From contig JBQMRQ010000009.1 of assembly GCA_052174535.1 (NCBI GenBank), positions 39,581 through 103,580 of the forward strand: a stretch of DNA of 64,000 bases. Direction: 5' to 3'. The notes beneath the pieces are model-generated. The model saw nothing but the letters and a program-made list of their open reading frames with translations, ran no database searches and was not told where the DNA came from. This document shows, piece after piece, positions 24,358-32,912 of this stretch; within the stretch, counting starts at the first letter, position 1, and each line of letters begins with the position of its first letter. Source of the DNA: Arsenophonus sp052174535. Lineage in GTDB: Bacteria; Pseudomonadota; Gammaproteobacteria; Enterobacterales; Enterobacteriaceae. A program made the translations under genes and the position numbers.

Positions 24358-25065
24358 TTATTTTTTCTTAAGCTTTTCTAACTCTTTAACTAAATCATCT
24401 GCGGTCATGTAACCAGGTATTACTGTGCCATCTTCTAATACCAAAGCAGGTGTTCCATTGATTCCAAGCATATGACCAATATTAAATTGAGCAGCAATAT
24501 CCACCATTTTACATTTTTCAATCGGAGAAACCATTTCGCCTTTTAAAGCGTCTGTGAATGCTTTTTGAGGATTAGTGCTACACCAGATAGATGTCATTGC
24601 TTTAGCTGATTCCTGGTGAAGGCCATTGCGAGGAAATGCCAAATAACGTACGGTTATACCATTTTTATTATATTCTCCTATTTCTTGATGAAATTTCTTA
24701 CAATAACCACAAGTAATATCGGTAAATATAGTAACAAGATATTTTTCCTCTGGTGCTTTAAATATGATCATCTGATCACTCATTGATTCTATTTTCTTTA
24801 CCAAAATCTGATTTGTAACATTAATTGGCATTCGACCACTTAAATCATAAATAGGACCTTCTAATAAATACTTACCATCTTCGGTTACATAAACTAGCCC
24901 TTGGTTAGTAATCACTGTACTTAAACCTACAATAGGTGACGGATGGATATTCTCAGTTTCTATCCTCATTTTATTTAACGTTCTTTTGATAGCCACATCA
25001 TCAGCCAACACAGAATGTGATACTGCAGCCAGAAAACTAATTAACCATATGATATTTTTTTTCAT
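24358..25065 (-). CDS. dsbC: DsbC, periplasmic disulfide isomerase
   Basis: Homodimeric periplasmic isomerase that reshuffles wrong disulfides, normally kept reduced by DsbD. It has 235 residues (E. coli 236). A Sec signal peptide occupies residues 1 to about 21 (MKKNIIWLIS start, cleavage before ADD or DD). The N-terminal dimerisation domain is followed by a thioredoxin fold with active site Cys119-Gly-Tyr-Cys122, the structural cysteine pair Cys162/Cys185 and the cis-Pro loop Gly-Thr-Pro at 204-206. It is intact although both neighbours, xerD and recJ, are dead, which implies selection on some disulfide-bonded envelope protein (inference). Confidence 0.96.
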   Translation of the reverse strand: MKKNIIWLISFLAAVSHSVLADDVAIKRTLNKMRIETENIHPSPIVGLSTVITNQGLVYVTEDGKYLLEGPIYDLSGRMPINVTNQILVKKIESMSDQMIIFKAPEEKYLVTIFTDITCGYCKKFHQEIGEYNKNGITVRYLAFPRNGLHQESAKAMTSIWCSTNPQKAFTDALKGEMVSPIEKCKMVDIAAQFNIGHMLGINGTPALVLEDGTVIPGYMTADDLVKELEKLKKK

Positions 25066-25084
25066 TTCAAATTTCCTTGATCTT

Positions 25085-25995
25085 CAATAACCTCTAGGAT
25101 AATGTTATTAATGCAATTGCCTTAATCTTTCTATGACAACATAGATATAAATCTATGTAGTAGAAAAGTATCACTATGTCCTAAATAATGCTTATACTAT
25201 ATGGAGATCTGCACCATGTGATTCAGTAATAAGTTACAAAGCATGGCTTAAATACATGAGAAGAAAATTTTTTCTATTAATTCTAGGAATTATTAAATAA
25301 TATTTAATCCGATGCCAAAAAATCTAACGCATCATTTGCATACTTTTTACTCAGAAATAACACATCATTGATCAATCTATTAATTAAGATTAAACAACTT
25401 TTCGTTAAATAATTTTTAGCTAATAAATAGCCTCTACCTTAAGAGTAGAAACCGTTTTTAATTACTTTTTCCAGTATTTTAATAACACCCTGAGATAAAC
25501 TAATATCTGTTAATATCAAACAACTAGTTCAGAAACACATAACCCACATGGATAAAGCACATCAAACATCGTTTTATTTTTTAATTCAATCGGATCATTA
25601 GTGGAAGGTGCTTAGAATAAGTTTTAAGTTGTTTCTCATTAACATATTTAGATAGCAGTTTTATAGAAATTTAGGTGTCGAAATTATGCTGTCGGATCAT
25701 TATTAGTGATAGTTTCTCACAATAAAAATACTAAAAATAAGCGTCGCCAGATGTGGCACTAGTAAACTATCAGAACTGATTGATTTATAACCACACTCAT
25801 TTTTCCAGCTAAAAAAGATTGTAAATTCATGATCTCTACCGTAAATAAATCATAAGTATAGTACAATAAGCAGGCAACTACTGATTGCAAATCAGTACGA
25901 TAAGAAGAAAGCATATTAGCTGCTAAATTGTAATCAAGAAAATAGTATTGAAAATTATTCAATCAATAGATAAGACTATCTTTATTTTTAGTTGA
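25085..25995 (-). pseudogene. xerD: xerD remnant, tyrosine recombinase of chromosome dimer resolution
   Basis: Dead XerD gene upstream of dsbC, its standard place. The N-terminal part is still open over 25759-25962: NLAANMLSSYRTDLQSVVA aligns with NLAENTLNAYRRDLSMMVE, then VEIMNLQSFLAGKM. Further on, IELKNKTMFDVLY-CGLCVSELV aligns with LELRDKAMLEVLYATGLRVSELV, where the catalytic Arg of TGLR is now Cys. Broken pieces of the ISEKY/FFGIGLN region and the HGADL-VVQ-LGHSDLSTT-IY C terminus follow. Catalytic residues near the tyrosine are scattered across frames. Start and end are approximate. Confidence 0.85.
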
Positions 25996-26384
25996 TAAAA
26001 AGTATTTCTAGTAGATTAATTTCACCATATTATGCTTTAAAACACTTTTTCCATACTTGCAGATCTCATAGTAACATTATGTATATTGTTTCTTTGATTA
26101 ATTAAATAAGAATAATAAATTCATATAATTAATTAAATTAAGCAGTTAAATCAATACTAATTCATTAAATGATGTATTAAATATTATCAATTAAGAATAA
26201 AAAAGTATCAGATCTCACTGATTTCTTATAAAAAATTATATATTATAGATAATAATCGATATTCAAATTTCTAAAAAATAAAGATTATGAATATAATATT
26301 TATATAAATATTACATTTTAAAAATATAAAAATAATTTAAAAATAAATGAACTACTTTATTATTTATCAGTTATATATGTTTCT
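25996..26384. other. AT-rich spacer
   Basis: About 390 very AT-rich bases upstream of dead xerD. E. coli has fldB here in the opposite direction; I cannot see it. No terminator or RNA gene recognised. Confidence 0.5.
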
Positions 26385-26590
26385 GTTATATGAAGTTTTA
26401 GAAAATAGTGTCGCATCCTGCTAATTAATTGATTTTATGAATAATTTTAATAAAAAAGAGATGATATGCCATGAAAGTTCTACCCTAAAATATCCGCGAA
26501 ACCAGATATTACCCTGATCTATTATATGAATCTAGAATAGTATGATGTAAGAAGTACAGATACACTGCTTTATTAATGTTCATGATTTAA
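26385..26590 (+). mobile_element. 5' fragment of a dead IS256-family element, copy 3
   Basis: About 200 bases matching the 5' end of the copies at 50.1 and 57.6 kb (the segment with ATGATATGCCATGAAAG, which recurs in those copies). The rest of the element is missing and an IS91-like remnant follows directly, so the junction may be an insertion or deletion point. Confidence 0.6.
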
Positions 26591-26591
26591 G

Positions 26592-28480
26592 TACTGTTTT
26601 ATACTCTACAATATGTTAATTTTAGGAATTCATATAGATGGCTTTGAAATTTCCTAAAAAACGTAAATTGGATAAATCAGCAGACAGCACGTGACTTCAC
26701 CTGTTATACATTTTGTTTACCCAAATCATTTTATCATCTTCCTCATAAAATAAATGAGGATTAGACTAACTAATTTTTTTGACACCCTAAAAGAAGTCAT
26801 ACAGAAAAGCGTCTAATTCTTGATTTTTAATTTCGGCACACAATATTATTCGCCTCTAATCACGATTATCCGAGGTTTTGAGCAATGCGTGTCCAGATTA
26901 AGTTGATGATACTGGATACAACTTCATTAAACAATAACTAACTAAAATGTATCCTTTCTTATAAATTTATTATCTATAGGGAACTAGGGATAATTCCCTG
27001 TATTCTTAGCCTCATCCTGGGACAAATACAAAGATAACTGGAGCAATAGACCTGATGAAAATGAGCAGGATGATGAGTTTCATTTCTCTGTCAAAATACT
27101 TAGGGCAATATACAAAGATGTATAATTCCCCACTCAGCGCAAGCTAAACTAATTTTTACTATTGATGAGGTGAGGATTGAAATAAATTTCTTTAAAATAT
27201 ACTGAAAATATCAAAACTTGCAGACCAGTTTATCTATTGAGCAAATGCTTTCCTTGCAGCACTTATGCCATGGGTTTATTCCAACAGAGGTATTATTTGC
27301 TCTATTTCTCTCCTAATATTCATTATCATCGTTTTTTAGGCATAGATATAAGTTAAAATCCTACAGTTTATGCGATATCAATACTACTGAGCAGCGATTA
27401 GGGCAGCAGATTCATATTTTTATACTCGACTTCAAACTTATAACGCATTACTTTCACTTATATCCATCTTATTTGCTCTTTTTTAGCAAAAACTAAATAC
27501 TAGATCAATACTCTGTTTCTGGCTCTACTCACACTTATTCTACAATAAGCACATGGAAGACAGGATATCGAAATTGGTATTTTCTGTGTTTTGTACACTT
27601 ATAATTGATAACTAAATTAAAATTCATATGCTCATTTCTCTGTCACTTATGGCGGTTTTATATATTAAATATATTGCATGGTGTAAGCTATTTTTAAAAA
27701 AGCAATCAAAGAAATCTTATGAAACGCTGTTATCCAGATGGTGTGCGTCACAGCGGAGACTGATAAATCTCAGTAAAAGTCTTTCCTGATCTTGATATAT
27801 CTTTACCAGGAACAAGTAACAACCTAATTTGAAGGGTAATGGTACGAACATTACTAGAAAAAGTACGATTTTGTAATAAAGATAAGAAGGAGGTTTGCCA
27901 TAGTGTGAAAACAGCTTGGGGGATCCCTATACCTTATACTACCGAGTATCTGCGGTCAAAACTGCGACATTACCGAGGAGGGAAGAGAAGTTATATATTA
28001 TTATGATTACCTGACTAAGCAGTATTGAGGCCAAATCTTAATGAATGAAGAAATGATCGAGCATTATATATTAGCCATATTTTGGCGAAGTATTTTAAGA
28101 TGGAGCGGTTACTGTAGTTTCTTGTTGAATCATCAACGACGTACAGTGTCACCAAAGGTGTAAAGGTAGAAAGCGCTAGAAATAACGACTTACAAAAACT
28201 AAAAAAACCAGAGTTTGCCTTTTGATGAAAGGATTCTTATACATAGCTCTGTATTAAATAGATTTTGTGTAGTAATAAACTACTTTTTATCGATACTCTG
28301 CTTGACAAGCAGGCAACAGAATTATTCTTAGAAAGAATATATAAAAATAAAAAAGATGGCTATTTAATTAAATCTATGATTAATACCTGTAAAATTAGAG
28401 CATTAAGTAAATGCCTACACACTTCAATGAAAGTTTAAGATATACTAGATCTAGTAAATCGATTCTTTCTGATTTTAGCA
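26592..28480 (+). mobile_element. Dead IS91-family element, copy 2
   Basis: Plus-strand copy that can be followed alongside copy 1 from the shared left end GTACTGTTTTATACTCT (near 26595) to about 28480. The HUH-proximal region, the KYLGRYLKR-type block and the RYYGFLLN block are all recognisable in broken form, followed by the tail with the KQATELL-like residues. No long open frame remains. Confidence 0.75.
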
Positions 28481-28530
28481 GAAATTGATGGTTTTCGCTA
28501 TTCTATTAAAGAACTATTAATTTCCTTAAT

Positions 28531-28601
28531 CATGAACTTATCCATAATCCTGTACTAGGCAACTGTTATCTGCCTAGTACAGGATTATGGATAAGTTCAT
28601 G
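28531..28601. repeat. Perfect 31-bp inverted repeat with 9-bp spacer
   Basis: Left arm 28531-28561 and right arm 28571-28601 are exact reverse complements; the spacer is ACTGTTATC. The right arm continues into an IS256-like 5' fragment. A perfect 31-bp palindrome is striking among sequences whose other repeats have diverged heavily, so it must be young or maintained, or be an assembly or amplification fold-back artefact. There is no T tract next to it. Confidence 0.95.
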
Positions 28602-28770
28602 CTTAGGTAGAACAGGTAATATCTAGTTTTAGGGATACATATATAAAGTAGACTTTTCCATGACATATCACATCAATATTATTGAAATTATTCATGAAAT
28701 TAATAAGCAGGATAACATCATTATCTCTAAAAGTACACACACCAGAAATGAGCATATCTCTTTATCCAGA
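28571..28770 (-). mobile_element. 5' fragment of a dead IS256-family element, copy 4
   Basis: About 200 bases matching the 5' portion of the other IS256-like copies, on the minus strand. It starts at the inverted repeat, which duplicates part of this fragment in opposite orientation. From 28770 to nlpC (28980) I see only AT-rich spacer. Confidence 0.55.
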
Positions 28771-28979
28771 TAAATAACAATAAATTCTTTATTAATTAAA
28801 AAACATAACTCATTGCTTAACAGCTATTTAACAAAATATATCCTTTTAAAAGTATCCAAATTAAACTAAAAATTAAATAATTCAGAATAAAAGACGTATT
28901 AAATCCATAAAAATTTACTAGCCTAACGTTTACTTTACTATAATAAAAGACAAGAAAATTTTTATAACTAAAACAACAT

Positions 28980-29462
28980 TTAAATACGGCGTGCCTGCCA
29001 AAAAATCTTGCGCCAGTATATATTGTTTAACGAAGAACGGGTAACTCCTTTACTGGTTGATGCATGAATAAAAGTATTATCCGTATCATAAATACCAACA
29101 TGTAGGCCATTTTTATCTGAGCTGCTTTTAAAAAAAACTAGATCACCAGGCATAAGATCCGTAATATTAATACGGGTACCATAAGTTATTTGAACTATTG
29201 TCGTGCGTGGTAATTGAATGGCAAAACGGTCACTAAAAGTTCGATAAACAAATCCTGAACAATCAATTCCAGTTAATGATAAACCACCATAACGGTATGG
29301 CGTGCCATACCATTGCGATAGTTGATCCTTAAGGTGAGAAATAGTCATGATGGGATCAGAAAGTTGACCTTTTAATGGTGAAGCTCTACTATTTAGTGTA
29401 GAGGAACAGCCAACTAAAATTAAATAAAATAAAAAAAACAAATGTTTAATTCTTATTAGCAT
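28980..29462 (-). CDS. nlpC: NlpC, lipoprotein with NlpC/P60 peptidase domain
   Basis: Predicted outer-membrane lipoprotein with a papain-like NlpC/P60 domain that would cut peptide stems of peptidoglycan. It has 160 residues (E. coli NlpC 154). The lipobox LVGC puts the lipidated Cys at 19. The domain carries the catalytic Cys68 in GIDCSGF, His121 in LHVGIYD and His133 in FIHASTSKG. The C-terminal NIYWRKIFWQARRI matches NlpC rather than Spr/MepS. In other enterobacteria nlpC lies near btuCD and ihfA; btuC and btuD are not visible here. Spacing to arnF is 162 bases. Confidence 0.93.
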   Translation of the reverse strand: MLIRIKHLFFLFYLILVGCSSTLNSRASPLKGQLSDPIMTISHLKDQLSQWYGTPYRYGGLSLTGIDCSGFVYRTFSDRFAIQLPRTTIVQITYGTRINITDLMPGDLVFFKSSSDKNGLHVGIYDTDNTFIHASTSKGVTRSSLNNIYWRKIFWQARRI

Positions 29463-29624
29463 AAAGCAGCCTTACCCTTAATAGAGTAATTAAATAGACT
29501 TTAATTAAAATTAAATAAAAAACTAAGTTTTTATTAAAAATAACCGCTAGTTTTAGAAAAACACTAAAACTATAAAGAATAAATATTCTGCCATTTTTAG
29601 CTTTATTAGATTTATTAGCTTTTT

Positions 29625-30014
29625 TTAGCTTATTACTTCAGGCCAAAAAATAATCCAAATACCTAGCAAAATAAATACTAGTCCAATAAATTTAATCAAT
29701 GTCGTTGATTCATTAAACCAAGGCAAAGTGATTGCAAATAAATAAACTAGTACATAGCTTAAACTAATTAATGAATAAGCTTTACTTAAAGCTAAAAACC
29801 TCAAGGAAAATAACCAACAAACCATTGAAAGTGCATAGCCAATCAAACCGATAAAAATCAGCCAAAAGGCCGATAAATTTTCAAATAACCAACTAATATT
29901 CATCCATTGATGATTTAATTTAAACCAATCTAATATAGTTACTCCAGCTTTTAAATAAAGCTGAGCTAAAGTGATGAAGATTGCACTACCAATACCCCAA
30001 AAATAACCTTTCAT
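29625..30014 (-). CDS. arnF: ArnF, undecaprenyl-phosphate-L-Ara4N flippase subunit
   Basis: Small inner-membrane protein of the EamA/SMR type that with ArnE is thought to flip undecaprenyl-phosphate-L-Ara4N to the periplasm. I start it at the ATG at 30014 (MKGYFWGIG), giving 129 residues (E. coli 128). This ATG overlaps the arnE stop as ATGA, typical of translational coupling; a start at 30062 would add 16 residues inside arnE. Four hydrophobic segments are visible, and the LALSKAYSLISLSYVLVY block matches the family. It is the last gene of the operon. Confidence 0.92.
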   Translation of the reverse strand: MKGYFWGIGSAIFITLAQLYLKAGVTILDWFKLNHQWMNISWLFENLSAFWLIFIGLIGYALSMVCWLFSLRFLALSKAYSLISLSYVLVYLFAITLPWFNESTTLIKFIGLVFILLGIWIIFWPEVIS

Positions 30015-30349
30015 ATGTTTAATAAAATAATACCCAGGATTATAATAAATACACCTATCCAATGTTTAATACTTATCTTCTCTTGATAGATAAATTTCCC
30101 AATCAGTGTAACAATAACAAAGTTAATGCTTAACATAGGATAAGCAATACTAAGTGGTAAAATTTGTAGTAATTTAAGCCAGAATATCATTCCTAAAATA
30201 AGAAAAATAATCGCTATCAGTAGCCATTTAAAGATTAAACTATTTTTTATTGGCAAATTACTTTGCCAATATATTACCGCTTGCTTTTGACAAACTTGTC
30301 CAATACAAGTTAATAAGCTAACAATTATTAATAATAAAAAATATGTCAT
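30011..30349 (-). CDS. arnE: ArnE, undecaprenyl-phosphate-L-Ara4N flippase subunit
   Basis: Partner of ArnF. It has 112 residues (E. coli 111) and four hydrophobic segments, with the typical LPLSIAYPMLSINFVIV block and the C-terminal KHWIGVFIIILGI. Its ATG overlaps the arnT stop as ATGA and its own stop overlaps the arnF start, so the three are translationally coupled. No frame damage. Confidence 0.93.
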   Translation of the reverse strand: MTYFLLLIIVSLLTCIGQVCQKQAVIYWQSNLPIKNSLIFKWLLIAIIFLILGMIFWLKLLQILPLSIAYPMLSINFVIVTLIGKFIYQEKISIKHWIGVFIIILGIILLNI

Positions 30350-32016
30350 GGCTGCTGCTGCTGATAAGTTATTATTGCTATTCGTGTATTACGAACTACA
30401 TGATCAGGTTTAGGAATATTATCAGGTAGCCTTTCATTTTTACGTAATAAAAAAACCAGTGAAATTTTTCCTTCTTTGCGTGATTTACTAAGCCATTTAG
30501 CAAAATTAGTTTGATTAATTAAGCGAAATTGGCTATCCGGATAATTTAAACCATATCTTAATTCACCTGATTTTTCATATAAAAAAATATCACTTTTATG
30601 TAATTCCCATGCCAACGCTGCACCTAGTCCAACATTATTCGTCAGCACAAATTTACTTTGTTCCAACAAAGATATATTTTGCCGAATTAGTTGCTGTGGT
30701 AATTTAGAATCAATAGTGTCTTGCGGTAATGTATAACTTATTGATAAGCTCAAAGCTAAAGAACATGCAGCACCACACATCCAATACCTGGCATTAGATA
30801 TTAGACTAAAATAAGCAATAATTAACCAAATACAAAAAACTGTTATACCTAATACCAGTTTAGGCCACTCAATTGGTGTATACAGAGGATGCTCAACAAA
30901 TAATCCCATAATAATCAAAGTAATGATAGCCAATATAGCAAAAGCGATATTAATAACTCCATTAAATTTAATGGGTACTAGATTGCGATTTTTAATAGAA
31001 TCAACCGCATATTTTGCCATCATTAATGCAAGCGGTGCCATAACTGGTAACATATAAGTAAGTAATTTACCTTTAGCAATACTAAAAAATACGAAAGGAA
31101 TCGTAAACCAACAAAGTAGAAAAAACATCTCCGGATTATTTTTTCGTTCCTGCCAACTCTTATATATTGCACCCGGTAAAAGCCCTAACCAGGGTATTAC
31201 ACCAAATGTAATAATTGGAATATAAAACCAAAAAGGCGTTTTATGTTGAGCATTTTCTGATGAAAATCGTTGAATATGTTCTACCCAAAAAAAGTAATGC
31301 CAATAATCAGGTTCATATTTATTAACAGCTAATACCCAAGGAAGGCTTATCAATGCTGCACTAATTATACCTATGTTACCAAATTTGAGCATCTCAATAA
31401 AGCGTTTCTGATAAAGCATAACTGGCAGCATGACAATAACTGGAATAGCTAATGCTAAAAAACCCTTAGTTATAAAGGCTATACCACAGGTAAACCCCAT
31501 AACTACCCAGGCAAGTAACTTTAAGGGAACCGTTGATGCTTTTAATAACCAAAAAGAAGATACCATAGAAGCAGTAAGCCACATAGTAAGCATCGGATCC
31601 AGTACGCTATAGGTACCAATAGCAAAAACTAAAAACATCGAAATATATATTAAACTGGCAATAAATGCGACATTTCGATTACACCACAATACTATCGCCA
31701 AGCAGTAAATTAAGCTGGTGGTGACTATAATTGCAAATACAGCACCAAAACGGACTGCAAAATTAGTATTACCAAATATCATTTGACTAATATTATTTAT
31801 CCAATATCCGGCTACTGGCTTTTCAAAATAGCGAATATTAAGCAAATAAGGCACAATCCAATCACCTTTTTGCAACATTTCTCGACTAATTTCTGCGTAA
31901 CGCGTTTCATCTGGCTGCCATAGCAGCCTCTCATTTAACGGTACTAAATAAGTAAAAATAAAAAAAAGTGCTAATAAAAAAGCACTTATTTTTTGTAATT
32001 GTTTAGTTAATATCAA
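30346..32016 (-). CDS. arnT: ArnT, L-Ara4N lipid A transferase
   Basis: Inner-membrane GT-C glycosyltransferase (GT83) that moves L-Ara4N from undecaprenyl phosphate to lipid A phosphates, lowering affinity for cationic peptides. It has 556 residues (E. coli 550) with about a dozen membrane segments. The first periplasmic loop has LLWQPDETRYAEISREML with the conserved Asp-Glu. The start must be TTG at 32016: a TAG lies in frame two codons upstream, no ATG occurs before residue 48, and GAGG sits 8-9 bases upstream. The arnD stop is 3 bases before it. It depends on a donor whose synthesis needs arnB, which is dead here. Confidence 0.94.
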   Translation of the reverse strand: MILTKQLQKISAFLLALFFIFTYLVPLNERLLWQPDETRYAEISREMLQKGDWIVPYLLNIRYFEKPVAGYWINNISQMIFGNTNFAVRFGAVFAIIVTTSLIYCLAIVLWCNRNVAFIASLIYISMFLVFAIGTYSVLDPMLTMWLTASMVSSFWLLKASTVPLKLLAWVVMGFTCGIAFITKGFLALAIPVIVMLPVMLYQKRFIEMLKFGNIGIISAALISLPWVLAVNKYEPDYWHYFFWVEHIQRFSSENAQHKTPFWFYIPIITFGVIPWLGLLPGAIYKSWQERKNNPEMFFLLCWFTIPFVFFSIAKGKLLTYMLPVMAPLALMMAKYAVDSIKNRNLVPIKFNGVINIAFAILAIITLIIMGLFVEHPLYTPIEWPKLVLGITVFCIWLIIAYFSLISNARYWMCGAACSLALSLSISYTLPQDTIDSKLPQQLIRQNISLLEQSKFVLTNNVGLGAALAWELHKSDIFLYEKSGELRYGLNYPDSQFRLINQTNFAKWLSKSRKEGKISLVFLLRKNERLPDNIPKPDHVVRNTRIAIITYQQQQP

Positions 32017-32019
32017 GCG

Positions 32020-32912
32020 CTATACCTCATGTTGACACCCTAGCCAACCCTCACGACCCGGAAAAGATGAACGAACAACTTTTCCTTGTGGTAAAGAATC
32101 TATATCATTTGGTATGAATTCATGTAATGGACAAAATATCATCTGCTCTGCAACCATTCTCTCTAATAAGCAGTCAAATTGCATCGATTTAGACATACCT
32201 TCTACTTCAGTATGAATAGTATAAACAGGTGTTCCTGTATCTTCCTGCATTGCATTAATAATAAAATCATTATAGTTTTCATCTTTAACCAAACTGCCAA
32301 CGACTTCATCATAAGTCGGTAGTGTTACAGGAATTTGTACCGTACCAATTGAACCATCTAATAAAATAGGACGAAAAGGATGAGTACCACGACAATCACT
32401 ATTGTAATCAAATTTAAAATTTTCTTTTGCCATTAATACACGTTCATCGGATCGCCAACCAGCTACAGCTGAACATTTTACGATAGCGCCAGTTACAGAC
32501 TCAAGTACATCCACGCCTAATTTAATTTGTTCGACTAATTTATCTATTGACCATTTAGCTACATTAGCTTGCCAACCTTGATGATCCCATGCATGTAACC
32601 CAACTTCATGACCTTCATCCAATGTTTTCTTCATTAAGTAACCTAAATTATTAGCTATTTTTTTACCTGACCACGCTGTACCGGCTAAAAAAATACCAAA
32701 ACCATATACTGATGTTGCATTCAATTTTAACATTTTCCATAAAAATTTAGGTCGAACCAGTCGCCATAAATGTCGCCCCATATTATCTGGACCGACACTA
32801 AAAAAAAACTAGCTCGAATTTGATATTTAGAGAGTACTTTAAGTAACTTTAATACACCTTCTTTGGTACCTAGATAGGTATCTACATCAATTCTTAAGCC
32901 AATTTTCTTCAT
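32020..32912 (-). pseudogene. arnD: ArnD, deformylase, with a single frameshift in a poly-A/T run
   Basis: ArnD removes the formyl group from undecaprenyl-phosphate-L-Ara4FN at the inner membrane (NodB-like polysaccharide deacetylase fold). The gene is present end to end but in two frames: residues 1 to about 37 (KKIGLRIDVDTYLGTKEG) at 32802-32912, then MGRHLWRLVRPKFLWKM onward to GREGWLGCQHEV. The break is at nine A residues at 32800-32808 (plus strand); one extra base restores SFFFSVGPDNMGRHL, the exact family sequence, and gives 297 residues (E. coli 296). Catalytic motifs (IDVDT, GLHAWDH) are intact. It may be a true early pseudogene, a gene rescued by transcriptional slippage, or a homopolymer sequencing error. 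Confidence 0.9.
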
